Notes: generated from the sequence alone by a model not told the origin. DNA of 64,000 nucleotides from Bradyrhizobium sp. NP1 (GCF_030378205.1 NZ_CP127385.1:62001-126000), one strand, 5' to 3'; shown: positions 29,350 to 41,520, counted from the stretch's first letter. Numbers and translations: made by a program.

Positions 29350-32300
29350 ATGCGGGTCTTCAGCGTTCCCCTGTCCGTCCCTTTCCTGCGCAGTGTCGTG
29401 GCCGCGCTGGTCGACGGCCGCCTGGTCGAGGGATTCGAGGCACGCCAGGAACCGGCGAATCTCGCGAGGGCGACGCTCTATCTGCCGACACGGCGCGCGC
29501 TGCGCGTCGTGCGCGAGGTGTTTCTCGACGAGTTGAAGCTTGATGCCGTCGTGCTGCCGCGCCTCGTCGCGCTCGGCGATATCGACGAGGACGAGCTGGC
29601 GTTTGCCGAAGCCGCGGAACAGTTCAGCGGTCCCGCGCCGCTCGACGTCCCGCCGAAGCTCGGCGAGCTCGACCGCCGCCTGACGCTGGCCCGGCTCGTC
29701 GCGGCCTGGGCGAAGAGCGCGGTCGCCTCGCCGCTGGTCGTCGGCGGACCGGCCTCGACGCTTCAGCTCGCCGGCGACCTGGCGCGGCTGATGGACGACA
29801 TGGTGACGCGCGGCGTCGACTGGGATGCGCTTGACGGGCTGGTGCCGGACCAGCTCGACCAATACTGGCAATATTCGCTGGAGTTCCTGCGCATCGCGCG
29901 CAAGGTCTGGCCGGATCATCTCGCCGAGATCGGCAGGATCGAGCCGGCGGCGCGGCGCGATCTCCTGATCACGGCGGAAGCCGCACGACTGACCGCCAAC
30001 CGCGATGGCCCTGTGATCGCGGCGGGCTCGACCGGCTCGATGCCGGCGACGGCAAAATTCCTGCACGCGGTGGCCTCCCTGCCGCACGGCGCCGTGGTGC
30101 TGCCGGGGCTGGACATCGACCTCGACGAGGAGGCCTGGCGCGAGATCGGCGGCGTCAGGGATTCCAAAGGCGATTTCGCAATCGAGCCTTCCTCGAACCA
30201 TCCGCAGTTCGCCATGCATGCGCTGTTGCAGCGCCTCGGCGTCAAGCGCGGCGACGTCGAAATCCTCCATCCGCCCGCGCCCGATGGCCGCGACCTGCTG
30301 GCTTCCGAAGCGATGCGGCCTTCGAGCGCGACCGCGCAATGGCACGAGCGGCTGAAAAATCCGCAGGTCGCGGAAAAGATCGCCTCCGGCATGCAGGGCC
30401 TGACGCTGATCGAGGCGCCTAACCCGGAAATGGAGGCGCTTGCGATTGCGGTCGCGATGCGCGAGGCGCGGGCCTTGCAAAGATCCGCAGCCCTCGTGAC
30501 GCCCGATCGCGCGCTGGCGCGGCGGGTGATGGCGGCGCTGGCACGCTGGAATCTCGATTTCGACGATTCCGGCGGCGATGCGCTGCTCGACACCCTGCCC
30601 GGCAGCTTTGCGCGGTTGGCCGCGGAAACCGCGACGAGGGGACTGGAGCCGCCGGCGCTGCTTGCGCTGCTCAAGCATCCGCTGTGCCGCCTCGGCGGTG
30701 CCAAAGGCGAATGGCGCGACGCGATCGAGACGCTCGAGCTTGCGCTGCTGCGCGGCACGCGGCCGCAAGCCGGCAGCGCCGGCCTTGCGCAGGACTTCGC
30801 GCGATTTCGCGAGCAGCTTGCGAAACTTCGCGACGGCGAAGCATCGTCGCTGCACGCCGCCGAACCCCGTGCGCGCCTGAAACCCCACGCGCTCGATCGC
30901 GCCGATGCGCTGATCGCGACGTTGCGGCAGGCACTCGCGCCGCTTGAGAGCATGGGCGCCACCAGGCAGCCTGATTTCGCCGAGCTCGCACGCCGCCACC
31001 GCGAGATCCTGATCGCGCTCTCCCGCGACGAGCATGACATCCCGCTCGCCTTCGAGGAGCGCGAGGGACTGGCGCTGGCGTCCGCCTTCGACGACCTGCT
31101 CGCCGAACAGAAGCCGAGCGGGCTGGTCGTGCCGCCTTCCGACTATGCGGACGTGTTCCAGACCGCCTTTGCCGATCGCGCGGTGCGGCGCGTGGAAAGG
31201 CCCGGCGCGCAGCTTCATATCTATGGTCCGCTGGAATCGCGGCTGATGCAGGCCGACCGCGTCATCATCGGCGGGCTGATCGAAGGCGTATGGCCGCCGG
31301 CGCCAAGGGTCGATCCCTGGCTGAGCCGGCCGATGCGGCATCAGCTCGGGCTCGACCTGCCGGAGCGGCGCATCGGCCTTTCCGCCCACGACTTTGCGCA
31401 ACTGCTCGGCGGCAATGAAGTGATCCTCAGCCATGCGGCGAAATCCGGCGGCGCGCCGGCGGTCGCCTCGCGTTTCCTGCATCGGCTGGAAGCCGTCGCG
31501 GGCGACGAAGCCTGGAAGGCCGCTCAGCGCGCCGGCGCGCAATATGTGCAGTTCGCCCATGCGCTCGACCAGCCCGACGAGGTCAAGCCGATCGCGCAGC
31601 CTGCGCCGCGCCCGCCGCGCGCGACGCGGCCGTTGCGGCTTTCGGTGACGGCGATCGAGGACTGGCTGCGCGACCCCTACACGATCTATGCCCGGCATAT
31701 CCTCAAGCTCGATGCGCTCGATCCAGTCGACATGCCGCTGTCGGCCGCCGATCGGGGCTCCGCGATCCACGAGGCACTCGGCGAATTCACCCAAGCATTT
31801 GCCGACGGCTTGCCGCGCGACCCCGCGGAGACCCTGCGCGAGATCGGCCAGAAATATTTCGCGCCGCTGATGGAGCGGCCCGAGGCGCGCGCGCTCTGGT
31901 GGCCGCGCTTCACGCGCATCGCCCGCTGGTTTGCCGAATGGGAGCGTGGCCGGCGCGATGACATCGCCAAGATCGATGCGGAAATCCGCGGCGAGATCGC
32001 GATCACGCTCGACAGCGCGCGCAGCTTCATCCTCTCGGCGCGCGCCGACCGCATCGAGCGCCGCCGTGACGGCTCTTTTGCGATCCTCGACTACAAGACC
32101 GGCCAGCCGCCCACCGGCAAGCAGGTCCGCATGGGCCTGTCGCCGCAGCTTACGCTGGAGGCGGCGATCCTGCGCGAGGGCGGCTTCGCCGGCATCGACG
32201 CCGGAGGGACGGTCGGCGAGCTCGCTTATGTCCGCCTGAGCGGCAACAACCCGCCCGGCGAGCATCGTACGCTCGAACTGAAGATCAGACCGGGCGACGC

Positions 32301-32496
32301 GCCGCAGCCGCCGGACGACGCTGCCGATCATGCGCGCCGCGAGCTGGAGAAGCTGGTGCGCACCTTCGAGGACGAGGAACAGGCCTACACCTCGCTGAAC
32401 CTGCCGATGTGGACTGCGCGCTACGGCACCTATGACGACCTCGCCCGCATCAAGGAATGGTCCGCCGCTGGCGGCCTGGGGATCGAGGAATGGTGA
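29350..32496 (+). CDS. addB: Double-strand break repair protein AddB
   Basis: Inactivated-helicase subunit of the AddAB helicase-nuclease, which resects DNA ends and loads RecA. 1048 residues: N-terminal degraded helicase domain, and a C-terminal RecB-like nuclease from about 850 with FAILDYKTGQPPTGKQVRMG (near 913) as the nuclease core and GSAIHEALGEF upstream. I see no four-Cys iron-sulfur ligand set of the kind found in Gram-positive AddB. The start is ATG 29350. Its stop overlaps the addA start, so both are coupled. Confidence 0.93.
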   Translation: MRVFSVPLSVPFLRSVVAALVDGRLVEGFEARQEPANLARATLYLPTRRALRVVREVFLDELKLDAVVLPRLVALGDIDEDELAFAEAAEQFSGPAPLDVPPKLGELDRRLTLARLVAAWAKSAVASPLVVGGPASTLQLAGDLARLMDDMVTRGVDWDALDGLVPDQLDQYWQYSLEFLRIARKVWPDHLAEIGRIEPAARRDLLITAEAARLTANRDGPVIAAGSTGSMPATAKFLHAVASLPHGAVVLPGLDIDLDEEAWREIGGVRDSKGDFAIEPSSNHPQFAMHALLQRLGVKRGDVEILHPPAPDGRDLLASEAMRPSSATAQWHERLKNPQVAEKIASGMQGLTLIEAPNPEMEALAIAVAMREARALQRSAALVTPDRALARRVMAALARWNLDFDDSGGDALLDTLPGSFARLAAETATRGLEPPALLALLKHPLCRLGGAKGEWRDAIETLELALLRGTRPQAGSAGLAQDFARFREQLAKLRDGEASSLHAAEPRARLKPHALDRADALIATLRQALAPLESMGATRQPDFAELARRHREILIALSRDEHDIPLAFEEREGLALASAFDDLLAEQKPSGLVVPPSDYADVFQTAFADRAVRRVERPGAQLHIYGPLESRLMQADRVIIGGLIEGVWPPAPRVDPWLSRPMRHQLGLDLPERRIGLSAHDFAQLLGGNEVILSHAAKSGGAPAVASRFLHRLEAVAGDEAWKAAQRAGAQYVQFAHALDQPDEVKPIAQPAPRPPRATRPLRLSVTAIEDWLRDPYTIYARHILKLDALDPVDMPLSAADRGSAIHEALGEFTQAFADGLPRDPAETLREIGQKYFAPLMERPEARALWWPRFTRIARWFAEWERGRRDDIAKIDAEIRGEIAITLDSARSFILSARADRIERRRDGSFAILDYKTGQPPTGKQVRMGLSPQLTLEAAILREGGFAGIDAGGTVGELAYVRLSGNNPPGEHRTLELKIRPGDAPQPPDDAADHARRELEKLVRTFEDEEQAYTSLNLPMWTARYGTYDDLARIKEWSAAGGLGIEEW

Positions 32497-35400
32497 AGGC
32501 GCTGCGTCCGATTCCCGACGAGGTGCGCGACCGGCAGACGCGCGCGTCCAATCCGGCCGCCTCCTCCTTCGTGTCGGCGAATGCCGGCTCGGGCAAGACG
32601 CATGTCCTGGTTCAAAGGGTGATCCGGCTGCTGCTGTCAGGCGTGCCGCCGGAAAAGATCCTCTGCATCACCTTCACCAAGGCGGCCGCCGCCAACATGG
32701 CCGAGCGCGTATTCACCACGCTCGGCCACTGGGTCACGCTCGACGACGACGCGCTCGATGCCGCGATCCGCGCCGTCGGCATTCCCCACCCCAACGCGAA
32801 GCTGCGACAGTCGGCACGCAAACTATTTGCCTGCGCGCTGGAGACGCCGGGCGGGCTGAAGGTGCAGACCATCCACGCGCTGTGCACGCGACTTCTGCAG
32901 CAGTTTCCGTTCGAAGCCAATGTGCCCGCGCGCTTTGCGGTGCTCGACGAGCGCGACCAGAACGAGATGATGGAGCGCGCCAACCTGAAGGTGCTGCTGG
33001 AGGCCTCACGCGACCCCGACAGCGCGACCGGGCGCGCGCTATCGACCGCGATGGCGAGCGCGGCCGACGTCACCTTCAAGGATGTGGTGCGCGAGGCCTG
33101 CCTCTCGCGCGATCATTTCATGGCATGGACCGATGCCGCCGGCGGCGTGGATGCGGCGGTCGCACAGCTCTCGACCGCGCTCGGGGTTGTGGCGGGTGAC
33201 CGCATCGAGACAATCGAGCAGGAGATCGTCGACGGGCCGTACTTGCGGCGCGCGCGCTGGGACGAGATCGCGACCGCGCTCGAGATCGGCAGCAAGACCG
33301 ATGGTGAACAGGCCGCACGCCTGCGCGAGGCGCAGCGCGTTTCCGGCAGCGAGCAGGTCGACCGCTATCTCTCGCTGTTCCTCACCGACACCGAGCGCAC
33401 GCCGCGGAAATCGGTGGTGACAAAAAAGTTTGCCGACGCCAATCCGGCGATCGGGCGGCTGTTCGCCGCGGAGATGGACCGGCTTCTCCCGCTGGTCGAG
33501 CGCCGGCGCGCGGTTATCGTCCGCGACCGCACCGAGGCGCTGCTGCATATCGCGACCGCCGCGGCAGCGAACTATCGCCGCGAGAAGCAAGAGCGCGGAC
33601 TGCTCGACTATGACGATCTGATCGACAAGACGCTCGCGATGCTCAACCGCGTATCGGCCGGCTGGGTGCATTACAAGCTCGATCGCGGCGTCGATCACGT
33701 CCTGATCGACGAGGCGCAGGACACGAGCCCGCGACAGTGGGACATCGTCGACCATATAATCTCCGAGTTCACCGCCGGCGAAGGCGCGCGCGACGGCGTC
33801 ACCCGCACGGTGTTCGCCGTCGGCGACGAGAAGCAGTCGATCTTCTCGTTCCAGGGCGCAGCACCCCATGAATTCGACCTGCGCCGCCGCGCGCTGCACA
33901 GGAAGTTCACCGACGCCGGCCTGCAGTTCGATGCGGTGTCGTTCACCTACTCGTTCCGCTCGGGACCTGCGATCCTGCAATCGGTCGATCATGTGTTCCG
34001 CGAGCATGCGATCTACAGCAGCATCCATTCGCCCGACATCGGCTACCCCATCCATCATGCGCTCGCCGATGCCGGGCCAAGCCTGATCGAATTCTGGCCG
34101 CTCGCACAGGCCGACGACCGGCAGGACATCGAGGGCTGGCGCGCACCGTTCGACGGCGTCTCCGTGACGAGCCCGGAGGTGAAGCTGGCGCGGCGCATCC
34201 AGACCGAGATCAAGCGCCTGGTCGCAAGCGGCACGCTGATCGGACCTGCCGGCGATCGCCGTGCCTTAAGCTATGGCGACATGCTGGTGCTGGTGCGCCG
34301 GCGCGGTAACGCCTTCGACGCGGTGATCCAGGCACTGAAGCACGCCGGCATTCCGGTCGCCGGCGCCGACCGCCTGAAATTGACCGAGCACATCGCGATC
34401 ATCGACCTGATGAATCTGGCGGATGCGCTGTTGTTTCCGCAGGACGATCTGGCGCTTGCGGTGGCGCTCAAGAGCCCGCTGTTCGGGCTCGATGACGACG
34501 ACCTGTTCACGCTCGCCTGGGATCGCAAGGGCTCGCTGCGGCGCGCGCTCACCCTGCACGCACCTGACGATGCGAAGCTGGCCGCCGCGCTGAGGCGGCT
34601 CGAAGCATGCGAGCGGCGTTTCGCCGGCGAGACGCCGTTTGCGTTCTATGCCTGGCTGCTCGGCGGCGACGGCGGACGCGCGCGCATCCTCAAGCGCCTC
34701 GGTCACGAGGCCAATGACGCGCTCGACGAGTTCCTCGAGCTCGCGCTGAACTACGAGCGCAAGGCTCCGGCCTCGTTGCAGGGCTTCCTGGCCTGGCTGC
34801 GCGCCGCCGACACCGAGGTGAAGCGCGACATGGAGATCTCGCGCGACGAGGTCCGTGTCATGACCGTGCACGGCGCCAAGGGGCTGGAGGCCTCCGTGGT
34901 ATTCATGGTCGACACCACCTCATCGCCAACCGACCAGCAGCGTCTGCGGCTGGTCCATGTGCCGCAGGCGGGCGACGGCGAGGTCGTGGTCTGGGCCGGC
35001 AAGAAGGCGGAAGATCCCGCAGCGGTCATCGCGGCGCGCGCGAAAATGCTCGAGGAGGTCGAGGACGAATACCGCCGCCTGCTCTATGTCGCGATGACGC
35101 GCGCAGCCGACCGGCTGATCGTCGGCGGCTGCATGCCCGGCAACATGAATAGCGTGCGCAAGCTCTCCTGGTACGATTTGATCGACAAGGGGCTTGCCGC
35201 GTCCGGCCTGCACCAGGAAGTCATCGAGACAGACGACGGCCCGATCAAGCGCTTTTCACGGAGCGAGGACACAGCGCTCGCCACCGGCGAGGCGGCCTCT
35301 CCAGTGGGTGAGGTGGCGGCCGCGCTGCCGCCGTGGCTGCGGACGGCTGCGCCCGAGCTGCCGACTGAAAGCGCCATCCGTCCATCCTCCGCGGGCGAAG

Positions 35401-35960
35401 ACGATAGCCGCGTCGTGCGCACGGGCGAATCGCTCGCCTCCCGTGCGCTCGCGCTGCAGCGCGGCACGCTGGTACACCGCCTGCTGCAATCGCTGCCCGA
35501 TCTGGCCGCCGCTCGCCGCCGCGAGGCCGCGCTGCAATTCCTGGCACGCAACGCAGCCGCATGGAGTGATCGCGACCGCGAGCTGCTTGCCGAGCGGGTG
35601 CTGGCGCTGATCGCGGACCGCCGCTTTGCCGCGGTCTTTGCCCCCGGCAGCCGCGCCGAGGTCTCGATCGTGGGGCGGCTATCGCGCCCCGATGGGGGCA
35701 CAGCGCTGGTGTCGGGCCAGATTGACCGCCTGGTGGTGGGCCCGGAGGAAGTCCTGATCGTCGATTTCAAGACCAACCAGGCCCCGCCCATCAACGCCGC
35801 CGCGGCGCCGAAAGCCTATATCCGGCAGCTTGCCCTTTACCGGGCGGTGCTTGCGAAACTTTATCCCCAGAGGGGCGTCCGGGCCGCGCTGCTTTGGACC
35901 GAAACGCCTGAATTCATGGAAATTTCTGCTCCCGCGCTGGACGCTGCACTGGCATCCTAG
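32490..35960 (+). CDS. addA: Double-strand break repair helicase AddA
   Basis: ATP-dependent 3'-5' helicase and nuclease subunit of AddAB. 1156 residues from ATG 32490, which overlaps the addB stop (ATGGTGA) and begins the conserved N-terminus. UvrD-like motifs: I (SANAGSGKTHV), Ia (CITFTKAAAANMAERV), II (VLIDEAQDTSPRQWDIV), III (FAVGDEKQSIFSFQGA), V/VI (VMTVHGAKGLEASVV, RRLLYVAMTRAADRL). A C-terminal nuclease domain has GTLVHRLLQSLPD and LIVDFKTNQAPP near 1087. A terminator follows. Confidence 0.95.
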   Translation: MVKALRPIPDEVRDRQTRASNPAASSFVSANAGSGKTHVLVQRVIRLLLSGVPPEKILCITFTKAAAANMAERVFTTLGHWVTLDDDALDAAIRAVGIPHPNAKLRQSARKLFACALETPGGLKVQTIHALCTRLLQQFPFEANVPARFAVLDERDQNEMMERANLKVLLEASRDPDSATGRALSTAMASAADVTFKDVVREACLSRDHFMAWTDAAGGVDAAVAQLSTALGVVAGDRIETIEQEIVDGPYLRRARWDEIATALEIGSKTDGEQAARLREAQRVSGSEQVDRYLSLFLTDTERTPRKSVVTKKFADANPAIGRLFAAEMDRLLPLVERRRAVIVRDRTEALLHIATAAAANYRREKQERGLLDYDDLIDKTLAMLNRVSAGWVHYKLDRGVDHVLIDEAQDTSPRQWDIVDHIISEFTAGEGARDGVTRTVFAVGDEKQSIFSFQGAAPHEFDLRRRALHRKFTDAGLQFDAVSFTYSFRSGPAILQSVDHVFREHAIYSSIHSPDIGYPIHHALADAGPSLIEFWPLAQADDRQDIEGWRAPFDGVSVTSPEVKLARRIQTEIKRLVASGTLIGPAGDRRALSYGDMLVLVRRRGNAFDAVIQALKHAGIPVAGADRLKLTEHIAIIDLMNLADALLFPQDDLALAVALKSPLFGLDDDDLFTLAWDRKGSLRRALTLHAPDDAKLAAALRRLEACERRFAGETPFAFYAWLLGGDGGRARILKRLGHEANDALDEFLELALNYERKAPASLQGFLAWLRAADTEVKRDMEISRDEVRVMTVHGAKGLEASVVFMVDTTSSPTDQQRLRLVHVPQAGDGEVVVWAGKKAEDPAAVIAARAKMLEEVEDEYRRLLYVAMTRAADRLIVGGCMPGNMNSVRKLSWYDLIDKGLAASGLHQEVIETDDGPIKRFSRSEDTALATGEAASPVGEVAAALPPWLRTAAPELPTESAIRPSSAGEDDSRVVRTGESLASRALALQRGTLVHRLLQSLPDLAAARRREAALQFLARNAAAWSDRDRELLAERVLALIADRRFAAVFAPGSRAEVSIVGRLSRPDGGTALVSGQIDRLVVGPEEVLIVDFKTNQAPPINAAAAPKAYIRQLALYRAVLAKLYPQRGVRAALLWTETPEFMEISAPALDAALAS

Positions 35961-36013
35961 GATGCGAACTTGACCCGGCAAGGTCGCATTCATAGGTTTC
36001 CCCCATGATCCCT

Positions 36014-36046
36014 GGGCGCGATTCTCTAGCGGTCGCGCCCTTTCTC
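36014..36046 (+). terminator. Terminator after addA
   Basis: GGGCGCGA (36014-36021) and TCGCGCCC (36033-36040) pair around an 11-nt loop, followed by TTTCTCTC. It begins 54 bases past the addA stop and just before the trxA leader. Confidence 0.7.
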
Positions 36047-36065
36047 TCACTGAACGAGGTATCCC

Positions 36066-36386
36066 ATGGCCGTTGGCAAGGTTTCTGACGCCAATTTCGA
36101 AGCCGAGGTGCTCAAAGCGCAAGGGCCTGTCGTGGTCGACTTCTGGGCGGAATGGTGCGGCCCCTGCCGCATGATCGCACCCGCGCTCGACGAGATTTCC
36201 GGCGCGATGGGCGACAAGGTCAAGATCGTGAAGCTCAATGTCGACGAGAGCCCGAAGACGGCCTCGAAATATGGCGTGATGTCGATCCCGACCCTGATGA
36301 TCTTCAAGGACGGCGAGATGGCCTCGCGCCAGGTTGGCGCCGCACCAAAGCAGAAGCTGCAGCAGTGGATTTCCGCCGCGGTCTGA
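36066..36386 (+). CDS. trxA: Thioredoxin 1
   Basis: General protein disulfide reductase. 106 residues with the active site Trp30-Cys-Gly-Pro-Cys34 ([11 protein letters not shown]) and the cis-proline in [11 protein letters not shown]. No signal peptide, so cytoplasmic. The start is ATG 36066, after AACGAGGTATCCC. It is separated from addA by a terminator and followed by its own terminator, so it is a single-gene unit although addBA-trxA is a conserved order. Confidence 0.98.
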   Translation: MAVGKVSDANFEAEVLKAQGPVVVDFWAEWCGPCRMIAPALDEISGAMGDKVKIVKLNVDESPKTASKYGVMSIPTLMIFKDGEMASRQVGAAPKQKLQQWISAAV

Positions 36387-36413
36387 TCGCTTCGAGACGA
36401 GATAAATTCGACA

Positions 36414-36444
36414 ACGGCCGGCTCAATGCCGGCCGTCTTGTTTT
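36414..36444 (+). terminator. Terminator of trxA
   Basis: ACGGCCGGC (36414-36422), 5-nt loop, GCCGGCCGT (36428-36436), then CTTGTTTT. It lies 28 bases past the trxA stop and just before the convergent folC end. Confidence 0.82.
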
Positions 36445-36452
36445 GCGCGGGC

Positions 36453-37781
36453 CTATTTTGGCGGCGTGCCGTTGAGCGCGAGCACGTGGCCGGCAAGATA
36501 GAGCGAGCCGGTGATGAGAATGCGCGGCGGCACTTCGTAGGCCAGCTTCGCCAGCCCGCGGAGGGCGGCTTCGACGCCGGCGGCGATCTCGACGCGCATG
36601 CCGAGCGCGCGCGCCGCGTCCGCCAGCCGCTGCGGCGGCATCGCATTGTCCTCGCCGGGAATTTCGACCGCGATGATGTGGCGCGTCAGCCCGGCGAAAT
36701 TGGCGAGGAAGGTGTGCGGATCCTTGTTCGCCATCATGCCAGCGATCACGACCAGCGGCCGCGACACCCGTTCTTCGAGATCGCCGAGCGCCGCGGCCGC
36801 GACGCGGCCGCCTTCGGCATTGTGTCCACCGTCGAGCCATATCTCGCAGCCGGGCGGGCCCATCTCGCCGAGCGCACCCGACGACAGCCGCTGCATCCGC
36901 GCCGGCCAGTCGGCATTGACGATGCCGACTTCGAAGGCCGCGTTGGCGATCCTGAACGTTCCGATCGCGCGCAGCGTCGCGATCGCAAGCCCCGCATTGT
37001 CGAATTGATGCCGCCCGAACAGTTTTGGCGCAGCGAGATCCATCAGCCCGCGATCGTCCTGATAGACCAGCCGGCCGCGCTCGACGCTGACGTGCCAGCT
37101 CTCGCCCGCGGCAAAAAGTGGCGCGTGCAGGCGTCGCGCCTGCGCGGCGATGACGCCCATCGCCTCGGGTGTCTGTTCCGCCGAGATCACCGGCACGCCG
37201 CGCTTGATGATAGCCGCCTTCTCGCCGGCGATCGCGGTCAGGGTATTACCCAGGAACTCGGTATGATCCATGCTGATCGGTGTCAGGACCGTCGCGAGCG
37301 GCTTCTCGACCACGTTGGTGGAATCGAGCCGGCCGCCGAGCCCGACCTCGAGTAGCAGCAGATCGGCCGGATGCTGCGCGAACAGCCAGAACGCCGCCGC
37401 GGTCTTCGCCTCGAACACGGTCAGCGGCGCGCCGGCATTGGCGCGCTCGGTTGCTTCGAGCGCTGCCGTCAGTTCGGCGTCGCCGACCAGCTGGCCGGCA
37501 AAGCGAAAACATTCGTTGACCCGTACGAGATAGGGCGAGGTGTAGACGTGGACGCGCAGGCCCGCGGCTTCCAGGATCGCGCGCAGATAGGCGACGGTCG
37601 ACCCCTTGCCGTTGGTGCCGGCGACGTGAATGACCGGCGGCACCTTGCGCTCGGGGTGATCGAGCCGCTCCAGCACCCGGTTCATCCGTGAAAGATCGAG
37701 ATCGATCCGCTTCGGATGCAGCGCGGACAATCGCGCGATCACCTCGTCGAGCGGAGACGGCTTTGCGGCAGGCGCACTCAC
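36453..37781 (-). CDS. folC: Bifunctional dihydrofolate synthase / folylpolyglutamate synthase
   Basis: Adds L-glutamate to dihydropteroate and to folates. With the GTG at 37781 it is 442 residues. The Mur-ligase-like P-loop is [14 protein letters not shown], followed by [14 protein letters not shown] and [13 protein letters not shown], and the C-terminal Rossmann domain ends with [14 protein letters not shown]. The frame stays open further upstream, but the GTG at 37781-37779 overlaps the accD stop (GTGA) exactly, so this start is preferred. It is the last gene of the trpFBA-accD-folC run. Confidence 0.94.
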   Translation of the reverse strand: MSAPAAKPSPLDEVIARLSALHPKRIDLDLSRMNRVLERLDHPERKVPPVIHVAGTNGKGSTVAYLRAILEAAGLRVHVYTSPYLVRVNECFRFAGQLVGDAELTAALEATERANAGAPLTVFEAKTAAAFWLFAQHPADLLLLEVGLGGRLDSTNVVEKPLATVLTPISMDHTEFLGNTLTAIAGEKAAIIKRGVPVISAEQTPEAMGVIAAQARRLHAPLFAAGESWHVSVERGRLVYQDDRGLMDLAAPKLFGRHQFDNAGLAIATLRAIGTFRIANAAFEVGIVNADWPARMQRLSSGALGEMGPPGCEIWLDGGHNAEGGRVAAAALGDLEERVSRPLVVIAGMMANKDPHTFLANFAGLTRHIIAVEIPGEDNAMPPQRLADAARALGMRVEIAAGVEAALRGLAKLAYEVPPRILITGSLYLAGHVLALNGTPPK

Positions 37782-38719
37782 GCGTGCGGCGCGGCCGGCG
37801 CCGTGTCGGGCGCCGAAACGATCTGCGCGGCCGAGGTGACCTGCGGCGCCGGCTTCGACGGGGTTTCCAACGCCGGCGATTTCGTCAGCAAGCGGCAAAG
37901 CCGTGCCAGCGTCGGGCGCAGATCATGACGATGCACGACCATGTCGACCATGCCGTGGTCGAGCAGATATTCGGCGCGCTGGAATCCTTCCGGCAGTTTT
38001 TCCCGGATGGTCTGCTCGATGACGCGCGCGCCGGCGAAACCGATCAGCGCGCCGGGCTCGGCGATATGGACGTCGCCCAGCATGGCGTAGGACGCGGTGA
38101 CGCCGCCGGTGGTCGGATTGGTCAGCACCACGATGTAGGGCAGCTTGGCCTCGCGCAGCATCTGCACCGCAACCGTGGTGCGTGGCATCTGCATCAGCGA
38201 CAAAATGCCTTCCTGCATCCGCGCACCGCCGGAAGCCGCGAACACGATGAAGGGCGACTTTTTCTCCAGCGCGAGCTCTAGCCCGCGCACGATGGCCTCG
38301 CCTGCGGCCATGCCGAGCGAGCCGCCCATGAAATCGAAATCCTGCACGGCGACCACGACCGCGGCCCCTTCGAGCTTGCCATAGCCTACCTTGACCGCGT
38401 CGTTCAGCCCGGTGCGGGCGCGCGCATCCTTGACGCGGTCGACATATTTCTTCTCGTCGCGGAATCGCAGCGGGTCCGGCGTCACCTCGGGCAGCGCGAT
38501 GTCATACCAGGTCTCGTTGTCGAAGATCGATTTCAGCCGCGCCACCGCGCCCATGCGCATGTGGTAGTTTGAGCCGGGAATGACGAACTGGTTTGCCTCG
38601 ACGTCCTTGTAGAACACGAGCTGCCCGGAATCCGGACACTTGATCCAGAGATTCTCCGGCGTCTCCCGCCGCAGCATGTTGCGGATTTTCGGCCGGACCA
38701 CATTGGTGAGCCAGTTCAT
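37778..38719 (-). CDS. accD: Acetyl-CoA carboxylase carboxyltransferase subunit beta
   Basis: Transfers CO2 from biotin to acetyl-CoA together with AccA. 313 residues. The zinc-ribbon region of E. coli AccD (four Cys) is degraded: only Cys28 remains ([11 protein letters not shown]), and the second pair reads [11 protein letters not shown]. The crotonase-like core is intact ([64 protein letters not shown]). The loss of ligands is seen in other Rhizobiales AccD. It is followed by folC with a 4-base overlap and preceded by trpA with 94 bases between. Confidence 0.95.
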   Translation of the reverse strand: MNWLTNVVRPKIRNMLRRETPENLWIKCPDSGQLVFYKDVEANQFVIPGSNYHMRMGAVARLKSIFDNETWYDIALPEVTPDPLRFRDEKKYVDRVKDARARTGLNDAVKVGYGKLEGAAVVVAVQDFDFMGGSLGMAAGEAIVRGLELALEKKSPFIVFAASGGARMQEGILSLMQMPRTTVAVQMLREAKLPYIVVLTNPTTGGVTASYAMLGDVHIAEPGALIGFAGARVIEQTIREKLPEGFQRAEYLLDHGMVDMVVHRHDLRPTLARLCRLLTKSPALETPSKPAPQVTSAAQIVSAPDTAPAAPHA

Positions 38720-38813
38720 GATTCAAGCTCCGTCATCGCTGATGTCACCGCCTGTAGCTATATGGCGGCTGCCGCAAAGCCCGGCAAGCCGCTTCTCCCG
38801 CCTGTCAACGCGA

Positions 38814-39646
38814 CTATTCGGCCGCCTGCTTGGCGCCCCGTACACCTTCGGCGAGCGCGGCGGCAAGCTCGGCCACGGCGTTGACCGTCGCGGCGGTCGC
38901 GCGGCCCTGCGCATCGAGGCTCGCGCGCAAGGCATCGACCAGCGCGGTGCCGACCACGGCACCGTCGGCATGTTGGGCGATCGCGCGCGCCGCCTGCGGC
39001 GTGCGGATGCCGAAGCCGACACAGACCGGCAGATTCGTATGCCGCTTGATTCGCGCCACCGCCTCGCCGACCTCCTTCGAATCGGCGGCGGCGCTGCCGG
39101 TGATGCCGGTGATCGAGACGTAGTAGACGAAGCCGGAGGTGTTGGCGAGCACGGCCGGCAGCCGCTTGTCGTCGGTGGTCGGCGTCGCCAGCCGGATGAA
39201 GTTGAGCCCGGCCTTGAGCGCGGGCACGCAGAGCTCGGTGTCTTCTTCCGGCGGCAGGTCGACAATGATCAGGCCATCGACGCCGGCGCTCTTCGCGTCG
39301 GCGAGGAATTGGTCGACGCCGTAGATATAGATCGGGTTGTAGTAGCCCATCAGTACGAGTGGCGTCGCGTTGTCGTCCTTGCGGAAGCTGCGCACCATCT
39401 CGAGCGTCTTCCTGAGCGTCATGCCGGCCTTGAGCGCGCGCAGGCCGGCAGCCTGGATCGACGGGCCGTCCGCCATCGGATCGGTGAAGGGCATGCCGAT
39501 CTCGATGATATCGGCGCCCGCCGCAGGCAACGCCTGAATGATCTTCAGCGACGTGGCGGGATCGGGATCGCCGGCCATCACGAAGGTGACGAAGGCCGAG
39601 CGGCGCTGGCGCTTCAGCTCGGCAAAACGCGCGTCGATGCGGGTGG

Positions 39647-39650
<4 letters not shown>
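38814..39650 (-). CDS. trpA: Tryptophan synthase alpha chain
   Basis: Cleaves indole-3-glycerol phosphate to indole and G3P. 278 residues; catalytic Glu50 ([11 protein letters not shown]) and Asp61 (MADGP) are present, with the phosphate-binding loops GFGIRTPQ and [12 protein letters not shown]. The GTG start at 39650 overlaps the trpB stop by 4 bases (GTGA), so it is coupled to trpB. Confidence 0.97.
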
Positions 39651-40860
<1,210 letters not shown>

Positions 40861-40864
<4 letters not shown>

Positions 40865-41520
40865 CGCACACTCAGCTCTTCGCTCGCCCGCGCCGCACGG
40901 ACGAAGGCGCGGATCATCTCGGGGTCCTTGACGCCGGGGGTAACCTCCACGCCGGAGGACACGTCGACGCCGCCGGCGCGGGTGACGCGCACGGCTGCGC
41001 TGACGTTGTCGACGTTGAGCCCGCCGGACACCATGAACGGCAATTGCAGATCGAGATCCTCCAGCACATGCCAGTCGAACACCGCGCCCAGTCCACCCGG
41101 GCGCGTGGCGCCCCTCGGCGGCCGGGCATCGAACAGGATGCGGTCGGCCGCATCGGCATAAGCCGGCAGTGACGCGAGATCCGCCTTGCTCTCGACCGCC
41201 AGCGCCTTCATGACGGGACGGCCGAATTGTTGCCTGATATCGCGCAGCCGCGCCGCGGTTTCCTTGCCATGAAGCTGCAGGATGTCGGGCTGCAGCGCTT
41301 CGACGATGGCTTTGATCGTCGCGTCGTCGGCATCGACGGTCAGCGCCACCTTGAGCGCGCGGTCCTTGACCCGCGCGCCAAGCGTGCGCGCGGCCTCAAG
41401 CGAGAGATGCCGCGGCGAGGGCGGAAAGAACACGAAACCGACCATGTCTGCGCCCGCGTCGAGCGCGACATCGAGCGTCTCCGATGTCGACAGGCCACAG
41501 ATTTTGACGAGCAGGGACAT
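40861..41520 (-). CDS. trpF: Phosphoribosylanthranilate isomerase
   Basis: Fourth step of tryptophan synthesis, TIM barrel, 219 residues from ATG 41520. [16 protein letters not shown] holds the catalytic Cys; the Asp-containing [15 protein letters not shown] and the phosphate end [16 protein letters not shown] are present. First gene of the trpF-trpB-trpA run. An upstream in-frame start at 41547 is possible but lies beyond the conserved N-terminus. trpEGDC are not in this window, so the pathway is split, as is usual in rhizobia. Confidence 0.96.

Noticed and set aside
29314..32331. 1005-codon open frame antisense to addB
   Set aside because: Composition is Arg/Gly/Asp-rich with no domain, opposite a real AddB with a RecB-like nuclease motif.
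37782..37898. N-terminal extension of FolC into accD
   Set aside because: The extra 39 residues are out-of-frame accD sequence. The GTG that overlaps the accD stop gives the normal protein length.
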